The position numbers and the translations under genes are program-made. DNA of 64,000 nt from Rhynchonema sp. JSB1_4 (taxonomy: Eukaryota > Nematoda > Chromadorea > Monhysterida > Xyalidae): assembly GCA_030248065.1 (NCBI GenBank), contig JASAMV010006729.1:1-64000 (forward strand), written 5' to 3'. The notes below the pieces were generated by a model. That model was not told the DNA's origin, searched no databases, and saw nothing but the letters and a program-made list of their open reading frames with translations. Positions 10,364 through 22,500 of this stretch are shown one piece after another (position 1 is the stretch's first letter; every line of letters starts with the position of its first letter).

Positions 10364-12772
10364 ATGTCGGTGATCAAGAGTGAGCCGGACACGTGTGACG
10401 AGGTTGAGATTATCCAAGAAGCATTGTTGCCTCCATTGCCGGCACTCGGCGGCATCAGGGCGACGCCAGTCAGACGCACGCCTTCAATTGCGTACAAACT
10501 GCAGATTGTTGACAGAGTGAAATCTGGTTAGTTGGCATTTTTGGAATAATTGATGTTCCCGATTCAGATTTGTTTGTGAATGCAAACTTCAGGTGAATCG
10601 ATTCGCTCGGTGGCCAAGTCAATCGGTTTCGATCGAACCAGTGTACGAGATTGGGTGAAGAACGAAGAGCGCATGGTGCAATGCATGAACACGAATATGA
10701 AACAGGTGCGCGTTAGATTCACAGAGATTGAAAGCAATCCACAAGGGCGACATGAAACACCAAAAAGTTTCTTTGTCAACGGAACCAGCATGGCACTTTT
10801 GGAGGGCTGGGGTTGATGTTTCCCAACTCTTATGGAAGCAATCCAAGTCTATGTCAGACGTGTCGCACGCGTTTCGCGCAACAACCACAACTTGAGGAGG
10901 CAGCCGCTAATTACATCCGATCGCGTCAGGCTGAGGGTGCGGTACTGTCTTATGATGATATTCGACAATATGTAATGCACGACGGCGGATTGGAGGTATA
11001 GGCAAACTACACCAACATGAGCTCGATTTCGAAGGTGGGGGGAACCCAAAACAAAAAAAAAAAAAAAAAAAATTTTCTCCCTTCTGTTTCCTCCCACCTA
11101 AAAATTTCCCCAACCCAACCCCCACAAAATTACCCCTTCTCCTCCCCCCCCCCAACCCCTCCTTTATGTGAATCATAGGTTATCATATTTTTAGCTGCCA
11201 TTCTGGGTACCATAGCAATGCCAATGGACATGATAACAAGCGTGACGAGGTCCAAATTTAAAATTCTTCAACCGATCAGTACAATCAGGTGCCCGAGAAA
11301 TTCAAATGCTCGGACAAATGGCTGGCCAATGTTTGTCAACGCAATGGGTTGTCGATCGGCACCAATACGACCGGGAATAAGCGTGGACCGAAACCGAGGG
11401 ACAGCATCAACATGGACAGGTTGTCGCGACTGTCGTCCAGCTCTGATCAATCGTTCGTGTACACTGCTGATGGACAGATTTGGTTGGCTGACTCGGCACC
11501 GGTAAGATGGGCATGGTTGGATGATTGAATTGTTGTGATTATTGTGGCTAATACTTGGAGGCACTCTTTGGATGTCAAATTTACCTGGGCTGCACGCAGG
11601 TTGATTTCGTTCCGCCCAGGGTTTAGGTTACCATTTGTCACTGGGTTCTGGACCAATCTTACGCTACTTATAGTTATGGAAATCAATGAGTGCCCACCCT
11701 TCTACCACGCCGTATATTGTCACGATTAGCAGTGCCTGTCGTTTTGCACTCAAACTCACAGCTTGTTCGTCAACGTTGCAGCAACGTCGCAATCGTAGTC
11801 GTTTCGCGCAACAACCCGGCTTGGAGGACGCAGCTGCCAATTTTATCAGATCCTGTCAATCCGAGGGTTTGACTCTTGCTTACAACGACGTTCGACAGTA
11901 CATTATGAATGATGCTGGGTTGGAGGTTATGATATTTCATGTGTATTTCATATAATATTGTATCGCAACCGGCATGCGATCGAAGAAAGTAACTGTTTCT
12001 GATTTTCCAGATTCCTGAGAAATTCAAATGCTCGGACAAATGGCTGTCGAATGTTTGCGAGCGCAACGGTCTATCGATTGCCACCAACGCCACCGCTGGC
12101 AGCAAACGTGGACCGAAACCAAGGGAGCAACACAGCAAAATGGACTATGACGACGATTATGATGACCGGTCGAGTGCTGCATTCCCGTTCACGGTCACTC
12201 CCAATCTAAATACATCAGCCACCACCACCACCACAGCCACTAATGTGAATGAATATTCGGAAAAATCGGCTTCCCGATCGTATGAGGCGTTTGTTGATGG
12301 CCTGCTGGCCAAAGTGAACAGTAAATTTGGCACTTATGATGAAAAAGCCGGGCGGATGAAGCACAGTCCGAACATGAAACTAGAAATGAAGTCTGAAGCT
12401 CAATCGCTGCGCAATATCGGCATTGAAACATCACCGCGTGTTGAAATCGATTTGGAGCCTGAAGAAACGGCTGCCACCACGTCGAATGCCAAGGATAGCC
12501 CGTGTTGTTCGTGCAAGAAAAATCCGAGTAATCGAAAAAATGCTGACCTAATTTTTGAGACACCCAGCCGTTCACAGACATCCAGTGCTCCTCCGCTCGA
12601 TGTCAGTGCAAAACCTGACACTCCTCCACCCAGACAACCACGTCGGATTCCCAAGCCAAACCCAACCAATGACTTGGATCTCAATTTGCAGTGGCCCAGA
12701 TGGCTGATAGAATCAATGAGAAAGTATTACGGTAGTGCTGTGATGCCGCCAACCACAACCACAGGTCGCTAG
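10364..12772 (+). CDS. Brinker/CENP-B-like HTH DNA-binding protein with duplicated HTH exons
   Basis: Six exons (10364-10526, 10593-10705, 10858-10995, 11289-11501, 11782-11925, 12011-12772) give 510 codons in perfect phase. Residues about 40-80 form a Brinker-type HTH: AYKLQIVDRVKSG, SIRSVAKSIGFDRTSVRDW. Then comes a CENP-B/Tc5-type second HTH, split over two exons: LEEAAANYIRSRQAEG, then PEKFKCSDKWLANVCQRNG and a KRGPKPR basic end. The next two exons repeat the same pair: LEDAAANFIRSCQSEG and PEKFKCSDKWLSNVCERNG with KRGPKPR. The last exon adds a long acidic, serine/threonine-rich tail with a CCSCKK motif. This is the DNA-binding half of a pogo/Tigger-like transposase with no DDE catalytic domain, so a domesticated regulator is likely. 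All cassette boundaries are phase 0, so either copy or both could be spliced in. Target genes are unknown. Confidence 0.85.
11038..11170. other. Homopolymer-rich stretch inside HTH gene intron
   Basis: A run of about 20 A followed by blocks of C, A and T runs, similar in texture to 7020-8290. It is either simple repeat or poor-quality sequence. No coding function is seen. Confidence 0.5.
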
Positions 12773-14081
12773 TCCGATTCAAACCATTTTTGTGTTTTGT
12801 GTTAATTTTATGAGCTTGTGCTATCATGATTGTTGTTTTGCGAAAAACATTCAGAGAACAGCATGATTGTTGTTGTGCGACTGCTGTATTTGTTGCTGTA
12901 CCTGACCTTGTCGTTTCGAGAAATATCCAACTTTGAACACCTGTATCATTTTGTATGACTGGTTTTAAAAAATGAAGCGATTGTGTAGCTGAAACGTGTC
13001 CACATAACGCCACACCACTACCGCAACGGTGTCTGCTAACGTTCGTTTTAGGATGTGTCCGTCATCTGTTCAAAAAAATTGAATTTTGCATTTTCTCGCA
13101 GAGAACCAGGCCAGCACAAAAACAACACAAGTGAGATGATTGACTTTGGTTCTAGTGCTCATCTGTAACGCGCACATACACGAGTATGTACCTAACATTT
13201 CAATTACAATACGTAACCTGCAGCAATGAATGAGCGTGGCGCTTTTGAAATGCCTTTCGTGTTTTTTGCTTCGAGAATCTTTCCGCCAGCGGTTTTCCAT
13301 TGTGGTCCAGTGCCAAACGTGTGTAATAGCAACCCTAGAACCGGTACAAGTTACGACACCAGCCAGCTGCAGCTGCGCCTGCCTTTCTTGTAGCATCTCA
13401 CGCTTGGATGGGTGGAACAAAACGTTGCTGCCAACGCAAGCTAAACTGCTGGTTTGCGCCAGTCAAAGCGGAAAGGACCCAAGTTTACAGCGCACTTATA
13501 TGCGTATCGAAAGTGAACACAGAAATTGGCGTTAACCGCCCGCAAGTGATCCTTCCTGCCTTGAGTGGTCGGTGCTCTACGATTATAAAGCGATTGTGTG
13601 TTTTCTGCCAGCATAGTTGACAAAAAATAACATTCAGCCAGCGGTAACGACTTTGTGTGTGCGTGTGTGTTTGGCGTCGTTCAACGTCCAATCTCTAATG
13701 ATCAGGCGAATCTTTGCGAAGCCGTCTTTTGCTTTTTTTTGTTCGTGAAGCGCCGTTTTTATATCCGGTGCTCTTGGGATCCCGTTCCCAAGCACCTGCA
13801 AGTCAGTAATGAGCTCTCTGGAACCAAAGTGCCACTTTTGAAAAAGTCACTGAACGGGCTCTGACCTTCTCGCGTCTCTAATGTTTCGAACTGAAAAATG
13901 GTTAAGCACACCGAGTAGAAATGTCAAAAAACTAGCATATATTCGCGAGGCGAGATCGACAAACTCCCATCCTTTTAAACTGGACATGGCACGTGCCGTA
14001 CCTTAGTTGCATTTTCCCAAAGTACCTGATTGCGCGAACGTGATTTGAGTTTTCCCCAACACAAAAACCAAGTGCCACAAA
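12773..14081. other. Intergenic region
   Basis: No gene is supported on either strand; the ORFs are short and show no family resemblance or good splice sites. It should contain the HTH gene 3' UTR and the first Kv promoter. Confidence 0.5.
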
Positions 14082-16642
14082 ATGATACAGCAAGCCGGCA
14101 TCCATGTGCGTAGTCGTATGAGCAGCAGCCGGCTAAACAGTGAAACCAATTTGGACCTGCTGTCACCGAACTGCACCATACACGAACAATGGAATTATCC
14201 TGCTGAAATGAAAATATTGCGGCGGCGACCGGCAGATGTTTCAACAACCGGCATGGAGTACATAACGCTGGATGTCGGTGGCGCTGTGCTGTGCTTGTGG
14301 AAGGATCAGATTGCGGATAAGGATCATCGATCACGAGTCACCCGATTGTTGTCCAATCCCGACCGATGGGCGTCGCATCTTGGATTTATACCGCTCGCCA
14401 AAGACTTTTACTTCATTGAACGACCACCTACCGAAGCGAAAATCATCAGGCAGTTCTATGAGAATGGTTGTCTCCTTTTGAAGCAAGTTGTCTTATAATT
14501 ATGATAGTGATGATGTCTTTTGAATTCAGGCACCGTAATCCAACCCCGCTGGATGTGTCCGTTCCGTTTCTACCACATTCTGCTCTATTGGGGCATTTCA
14601 CTGCATTGCGTCGTGGATCAGCATGTCGCTCAACCGGTCAGCAGGTACAGTAGTCCTACCGTAACCAACAAGCTGTTGCTACACTAATCCAAAATCATTT
14701 CGCAGCATCTACAAGTCACGTGACCCGTCACCGTCGATTGATTCTAGCGACCATTCTTTGGACAGTTTGGAACTGGCAGATTGGCATGATTTCAAGGAGA
14801 ATAGGAGATTCGGACGATTCACTTCATGGGCGATTAATTTGGGAAAAATTCGACGGTATTTTTCTTTTAAAATGTATAATTTTGTTAAATTTATTTCGAT
14901 TATCGTACACCATTCAGGTACGCATGGATCACTGTTGAGAATAAGCGCCACAGACCCGGCCAGATGTTCTCCGCCGTGTCAATATTCTTCATCTTTCTTT
15001 CGCTCATAAGTAAGTCGAAACAGCACGAACTTAATTTTATGACCTGTTTCTCTTTTTGTGTCACTATGTTTCAGGCCTCATCCTGAGTTCGTTGCCCGAA
15101 TTCCAAGAGCGAGCGCGGCATCGCATAGAACACGAGAACAGGCATTCGGATTCAAGCAATTCAACGCACAAACATTCACTCGGATTGGAGCTGGAGATCG
15201 TCTACAGTGGGTCGCAACCACCGATGGTACAGCGCGGGTGCTGTAGTTTTGTTCGTTTCAAATCTTGTTTGTTTTCATGGTGGCATATGTATACAGTTCG
15301 TGAGTACCTTGCCTTTGGTAGGAAAATTGAAAAGTTCCGTTTAGACTCTATTACTCTTTCTTGCGATTAAGCTTAGGCAAGAGAACGCACCATAGCCAAG
15401 ACCCATCAATATAGAAAAGTACGGGCACATATGCGACGTGCTGAGCGACCCTGGTTAGTATCACCCTTGTTATCATGCCCATCAATCAGGCAGTGATGCA
15501 CCCCATCAATACTTCGCACAGGTTCCCATGCCCATCTTCGGTTACATCGAGACGATCTGCATCATTTGGTTCACGATCGAGTTTGTGCTGCGTTTCTTCG
15601 TCGCCAAACATCGATGTCGATTTCTGCTGCGATGGTTGAATCTGATCGATTTGGCCACCATTCTGCCGTTTTATGTCAAGCTGATCTTACAGTACACCGG
15701 ATGGCACAGCACACATATCACTAGGGTTACCAGTGAGTTTGGGTTATCGCCGCCATGTATTGCCCTTCTCGTTGATGTTTGATCACAGTACATAATGGCA
15801 TAAGGTGTCATGTTCGTGCTACGAATGTTGCGCGTGCTGCGCGTTGCGCGTCTGCTCAAAATGATCCGATACAGCAAAGCACTGCAGGTACGTGATTGAT
15901 TGATTTGACGTTTATCGGTAGCATCCAATCAATAAGTCAATCGATAATGCCCACCACAGGTGATCATCGCATCGTTCACATCGAGTATTGAGGAGTTGTT
16001 CATGTTCTTCATGCTCACATCGACCGGCATCATATTTTTCTCCACCATTCTCTATTTCCTCGAATGTGACGAAAATCCAGCAATAAACAGAGATAGACCG
16101 GTAAATTTTTGACTCCTGTTATTAGTCCGGATCAACCGTTTTTGTGCTGATTCTCAGGTTCATCCCAACCAACGCGACGGGTTCTCGAGCATCCCTGCAT
16201 CCGGCTGGTGGTGTGTGATCACAATGACCATTATTGGATATGGTGATGTCGTGCCTGTTACGACATGTTAGCTTTTTTATTCAAATGCGCTCTTTGAAAT
16301 CTAATATTTCAGGTTTTTTAATTTTCCAGCTGGCAAACTCGTAGCAGCATTTGCGTCTATAGTCGGTATGATCGTGCTGGCCTTCCCGGTCACCATGGTG
16401 GTCGAAAAGTTCATCACTCGACAGGAAGAGTTCGTGCAGAAATTGGAGGTATCTGTAAATATGACGATTTCTCTTTCTTTCCTTTTGGTATATGTACAGT
16501 ACATGCGTTTTATTTTAAAATGTTTCAGGAAAAACGTCAAGTCGAACTGTACCGCAGTCGCACGGCTCCACCGCGTAAACCGGCCACAGAATCACCCGAA
16601 TCACCAGCTAAATACGCACGATTTGTGATGTGCGTGCAGTGA
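14082..16642 (+). CDS. Voltage-gated potassium channel (Kv), copy A, atypical filter
   Basis: Eleven exons (14082-14466, 14530-14644, 14706-14855, 14918-15009, 15075-15226, 15522-15732, 15805-15887, 15960-16100, 16158-16266, 16330-16448, 16529-16642) keep phase and encode 556 residues. Order: T1 tetramerisation domain ([33 protein letters not shown]), S1 (YAWITVENK then a hydrophobic helix), S2, S3, S4 ([20 protein letters not shown], regular arginine spacing), S5, pore, S6. It would form tetrameric plasma-membrane channels. The pore helix reads CVITMT and the filter IIGYGDVVP, so the threonine of TVGYG is isoleucine. S6 has [11 protein letters not shown], lacking the second proline of the PVP hinge. 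Start codon chosen because it opens the exon that holds T1. A sister gene follows 2.9 kb downstream. Confidence 0.93.
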
Positions 16643-19546
16643 GACGTCATTGTGAAATCTTAGTCGCATATCGACTAATGGATACTTGACTAATGGATAT
16701 TGATCATCTTGAATCTTGACCAATGGAGAATTTATCCAAAGTTCAGGCACACGTTGCTGTCAAGCTCGTGGTTGTTTCTAAACTGGTTTATTTTCAGATG
16801 AAAATGGTTTGTCAGAACTACAAGTATAGCTTGGTGGAGCGGCTGAGCGGGGCTGAGCCTGAATCAGGGTCCATCTTTTGAATTTTGCATAAATTCTCTA
16901 ATAGTCATTGCGCAACCAATACGTAAGGAGCTTGAACGCAACGTAAAGTGCACAATGTAGCAATCTGATCTGACTTTTGATTTTATTCGCGCCCACACTG
17001 TCGTCGTGGGTTACACAAATATGTTCGTCATGTTACATACTTGCTGTATTATTCGAAAATGAAATCTGGTTCTCAAGCAAGTTAATGTCAGGGCTTCGTG
17101 TACGACATCTTCTCGGAACATCTGGCTGGCTTGGGTGGGTGCACCGACTAGTATTTCTCACAACAAATGGCTTGAATTTTATTATGGAACCCCAATGGGG
17201 CGTGCAAACAGACGTTACGCAAAAAGAGTCGGGCACACCAACATCACCTGGCACTATCTGTGAACTGTCAGAAGCAGAAAATAACGTAGGAATTCTGTTG
17301 TAACTGGATATGCAACTTGGATGGGCATGAGCACCATGAAAAAAACGCGGGTGCGTTATTTACCCAACTAGGCCTGTCATTTCGACCGGTTCCGCCTGTG
17401 TTTTTGTTCCATATACTAACTGGAGTGCATTAGTTTAATCAGCTCAATTTTTTCAGTCTTTTTTTGCTAAAAGCCATGATAAAACTCGGGTCCAATCGTA
17501 AACCTGAATTTCTAGCCAGCCCCGCCCTCCCAACAGTCTCGCACAATCAAGCTTTCAGATTGTGAAATTCGCATCCGTGTGCCTAGTGATTGGCATCAGC
17601 CTATCAGTCTTCGTTCATGCTCGCAGTTTGGCATGTATAGGTAGCAAAATGCACTTGTTTTTGGTATTATGAAAACTACGGATCACAGCATTTTTAATCT
17701 ATGTACTGTAATGTAATGTATGCACGTTTAGGTTATAGGATAACGTGTCCACGTTTCTCCGTGAATTCGATCTTCTTGTCCGTCATAAACGTTACCAGCG
17801 TTCTTTATCGTCACATTGGGTCAACAGATAAAATGTTTTGCTTTTTTAGAACACATCATTGTTTTCCTGCCCGTTTTGCCCGTAATTCAGTCTGTCATGA
17901 GGCAAGGGGCACAGCAGGGATACCAACCGGGGCGCACGCGAAAATCAAAGCTGAAGAAAAACTTGTGACAATCCATCTTACAACTTCGGACGGGCACACC
18001 ACCCTTTGTTCACTCTTGCGGATAAGTAGGTTTTTTGGGTATAGCCACGAAAGGCATAAAATTTTTGTTCCAGAAGGTGCTCGACAATTTTGATCAAACG
18101 CTTCAGCGAGCAAAGATGGATGATACACTTGGCCACAACAATTGTTTCCTGTATTTTGTTAGAGTTTGAAGATTTATGACACTTTTTGCACGTCTTGTTG
18201 GCGTCTCTATTTATTGTGCTGCACAGCATTGTGAACGAAGTTCCATACCAGGGCTCCATACCGCACCGCAACAAGTGGGCTTCGAGTAATTCGCAATCTA
18301 AAAACTAGTCTTTCGCACTTGAGACAAATTTATTTTCAGACTGGATTGATGGGCCACCTGACCCAGTAACAGAGACAAACCACTGAAACCGCACAGAACA
18401 CTTGGTACATTTCATAAAGGTCTCTCTGTTTTAGTGTCTCGTTTTACAGTTCTTTCCAAAAGTTTGAATTAGCCAGTTTTGCAAATTACAGTCTGTTCCG
18501 AATGTGCCATTGTTTCGAATTCAATAAAAAAATTGAAAAAATACATACACACGTGCCCGTGGAAATTGTGGTACCAATTGCAGCCGAATTTTTGTTTGCT
18601 GTGATTCCAGTCAAAATAGAGTTGCGCCAGCAGCCTTTGTCTACTTTGCCCTTTCCACAACGTTTTTCGCGCAAGCGCGTTTGGCAGCGTCCAGCAACGT
18701 CACCTTTGTGCGTTGTTTTTCGGCAAGTGTCAATCGGTCAAGTTTTATGCTCTGTCATCCGCGCCGAACCTTGTCAGACAGTATAATCAGTGTTCACGTC
18801 AGTTTTATGCAGGTGAGAACGGAAGCGCCTGTGTCCTGTCACCAGGACCAGTAAAGTGATGCAGTCGTTATGCGCTTTGGCTCGTTTCCCGCGGTTGTGC
18901 GCTTGTGGCGGCTGCACTTCAGTTGCCACCTTAATCATTGAACAACCGAGTGCGGATGCGGTGGTTGGCCTTGCTCCACCGCATTTGTGCTCCATTGATG
19001 GGGACACGAGTGCGTAAAACCCGGATGTTCACTAATTTTGAAAAAAAGATGAATCGATGCTTTTTTTACCGCAATCCATAGTCGTGAGCATCAGGTACAC
19101 TCATTCAAAGCAGTATCGAGTATGCGATCAATCTGCGGTTGACTGATCTACTTTTCGCGAAAAAAACGCGCTCGCACCATTTCCAACGGGTATTCCAAAA
19201 AAACGTGTAGCAAGGGCCAAATGCGTCTTTAAAAAAAGGTGATTCCCACTGTGTGGTGTACGAGTACGACACTATGCACGTGGTCCTGACTTCCGTCCAA
19301 AGCGTGCCAAAAATTCTTGATGACTTTTGAGAGCGCGCGTATGTGTAGCAATTCCCCAGGCTTGAACTTAGTGGTGTGGTGTCCGCTGTTTTCGTAACCT
19401 AACTATATTGGCGCGGCAAACAGTAACAGTAATACCAGAGCTTCGGTAAATGTCATTTGCATGCCTGACTGACCATCGCAGCAGCTTTGTGCAAACGACC
19501 ACCCTTGCTAAACTGTGCGTGCGTCTGACTAAATGACATCCTGAAA
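16643..19546. other. Intergenic region between Kv genes
   Basis: Nearly 3 kb in which I see no supported exon, RNA gene or recognisable transposon. Several ORFs of 60-130 codons exist on both strands but have no motif or splice context. Confidence 0.5.
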
Positions 19547-22500
19547 ATGGGCCCACTTCTAGACGAACTTTTTATTCGACTCAGTCAACTGTATCGCTGC
19601 GTACAGAAAGGCTGCTCGGCTGTTATATTTGAATCTAGTCGCTACTTCGGAATAATGAATCTGCCCCCGAGCACAAGTGTGATTGGCAACAGAAACGGCG
19701 GTGATCGATCGACAGTGAACATTTTCATCGATAATCACTTCAAAATCGACATCGGCGGTCGCATTGTCTGTGTGACCAGACATGACTGCGCAAGGAGCGT
19801 TTTTGCGTACAGCATTGTGCAACGGTCCATCAGAACGGGCATGCAATTAGGCCCGAATTGGTATTTTGTGGAACGCCCACCCAGCGAAGCAAAGATTGTC
19901 AGACAGTTTTGTGAAACTGGTGAGTTGAGTTCGCGCAACGACGGCCACATTTTTAGTGTCAGTCATGTTTGCATGCTCCGATCTGTTTTGGGATCATGTG
20001 GCCATCTGGAGCATTGGTTCATCATTGGTCTGTGAATACACAGGACGAAATTGGCAACATTCACTTTTCTTACGGTATCATTGAGGGAACTGACAAAATC
20101 ATGTCAATAAATTTTGCCAAAATAACGTAGGTTTCGTGCACAAACCCCGATCGCAATGTCCTAATCTGTTCCTATCGACCCTGGATTTCTGGCACATTCC
20201 GCGTGCACTGGTTGTGGGTGGCGAGACACAGAAACAACAGGACACTGTCGATAGGCTGACACCTGATTGTTAGTTTTGGTTTCTGTTATACGTGCCCATA
20301 CTGTTTGGAACATATGTAGTTTATACCAGTTTTGTAGAAGATTTCACAATCCAGCGAATGGCAAATTTGAATGCTATCTTGACAAACGTTTACAAAAATT
20401 TGCTTTAGACCAGCTCCCTGATTTTCAGGGGAAGAGTCCGGATCCCCCGGGTTGCTGTCAGCATCAGCCAGTTCCTACCAACGTGCGTTGTTGCACGAAT
20501 ACGAGACCGAGGTGCATTTCACCCAATCCAAATCGCTACGATATCGATTGTGGTTGGTGGTCGAGAATCAAACATCGTCCACAGCTGCAAAGTGTTTCTC
20601 ATACGCATCAATGGTGTTCATATTGTTGTCGTTGGCAGGTTTGAATGAACATTTGTTTCAATTTTTGAGTGACGAATGTTTTTCAGCAACAGGCCGCTGG
20701 GCATGATAACAAAACTACATACGACATGGATTATAAAGATGTGAGGACAAAACAGAGTTAGCATGACTTTCAGGCATGATCGTAGGATCGATCCCTGAAT
20801 TTCAAGTTCCACACGCGAATACAACATCAAATTCGGACACTGCTCACAAGGGTGGTCTTTGTTGGTTATGTAATTAGTGTCTCGACAGCAGTTTCGTGTT
20901 CACAAATTGAAACATTTCACATACAGGTAATCTTAATTGTACCTTTGTGCATGCACATTAGTGCTTATGTACAGGCGCGGGTGACCCAATCGCACCAATC
21001 GTCTGGATCGAGTACATTTCAATCGCGTGGTTTTCATTCGAATTCGTGGTTCGTCTGATCGCCACGCCGAGCGTATTCGAATTCATTCGCGTTCCACTCA
21101 ACATCGTTGACTTCATCACCTTGGTCCCATTCTACATGCAACTCACACTCACCGCGGCCGGGGTCAAGCCAGAGGCAATTGAGGAGTTTGCAGGTTGGGC
21201 AAGGAAGTTTGAGATTTAGGTATACTCTAATGGCCATTCATCCCGACGGGCGAGACGGGCGAGAGGGGCGAGAAGGGGCGAAAAAAATTAGGGGCGAAGG
21301 GGCGAGAAATGTGTCCAATAAGTAATGCACCACGCTTAAGGATAGGCGGCGTCAAATTGTGATGCAATGGTAACGGTTGTTGCAAAACTGATGTTTCACG
21401 GCTCCCAATTACTTGTTAGTACACATTAGCGCATTTACATATGCAAAAGCGTAACAGTTCGTTAGAGGTACACATTTTTGTACGTTGGTCTGTGAACGTG
21501 ACAAAATCAATTGTTGTGCATTTCGAGTTGTGAAATCTTCGTCCTTGGGGACCCATGCAGCGCACCGTTGTATGAGTCATGTGCGCAGCAGACAGGTTTT
21601 CTTGCTGCAAACAGTTGAATTTCTTCTGTGGATTTGAACTGGACGACCAAAATGGTTCAATATTTCACACGCCTTTTACAGGATGTATTAGGGCACTGGA
21701 GCGTAATGCCTGTTGTGTGCTGAAACCGATACTACAGTGTCATTGCTTGACGAAACAAACGGTGGTAATGCACAAAGGTGAACAAACTGCTTTTAGGAAC
21801 ACTGACACCCGTTCAGTTTTTGGTCTTTATTTACCGTTTGTCTTCAATGACCCATCTACTCGCGAAAAAATTATCGTATTCAAACTACTGATGTTGATCA
21901 TTGACCTCGTCATTGCCGTTTTTGACGCGGTTTGTTCATTGCCCACGTGGCCGCGGCAGATTACATCATTTCTGATCCAATCTCGTCTCGCATTTTCATC
22001 TCGCTGCTGCTTGTTTTTAGGCTCATGCTGTTCAAGCCGTCATCGAGGGCTTCGATGCTCTGGTTCGACTGTTGGGCGTGGTCAGACGTCTGATGCGTTG
22101 GGCCAGCACTCCCTGAATAAAGAGGTGCGATATACTGTTTGGTCATTTGTATCATTGCGTAACTTCTTGTCGGAGACCGACCGGCAACTCAAAAATGAAA
22201 GAAAGAGAATAAAAAAAATTTTTTTTTCAAATTTTGTTTCCGATGCGTTAGTGTGTACGCCGGCCAGAGGTCGCAATCGGGCCCGGTTTTGGCCGGCCCG
22301 GCCCGGCCCGACCCGGCCCGGCCCGAACCCCCAAACATCCGGTCCGGCCCGAATTTTTTGGCTCATGCTTTAACCGAATTTTTCCCATAATTTTTGCGAT
22401 TTTTTTCGGCACATTTTTTTGGTTGAAAGCAACGGTGTTGCAGGTGGTGGGGGGGGTCCCCCTAGGTACAGTGCAGCCCGTCCGGGCCGGCCCGATTGCG

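Noticed and set aside
12400..12684. Minus-strand ORF opposite the HTH gene's last exon
   Set aside because: A shadow of the real plus-strand exon, which has continuous phase and conserved motifs.
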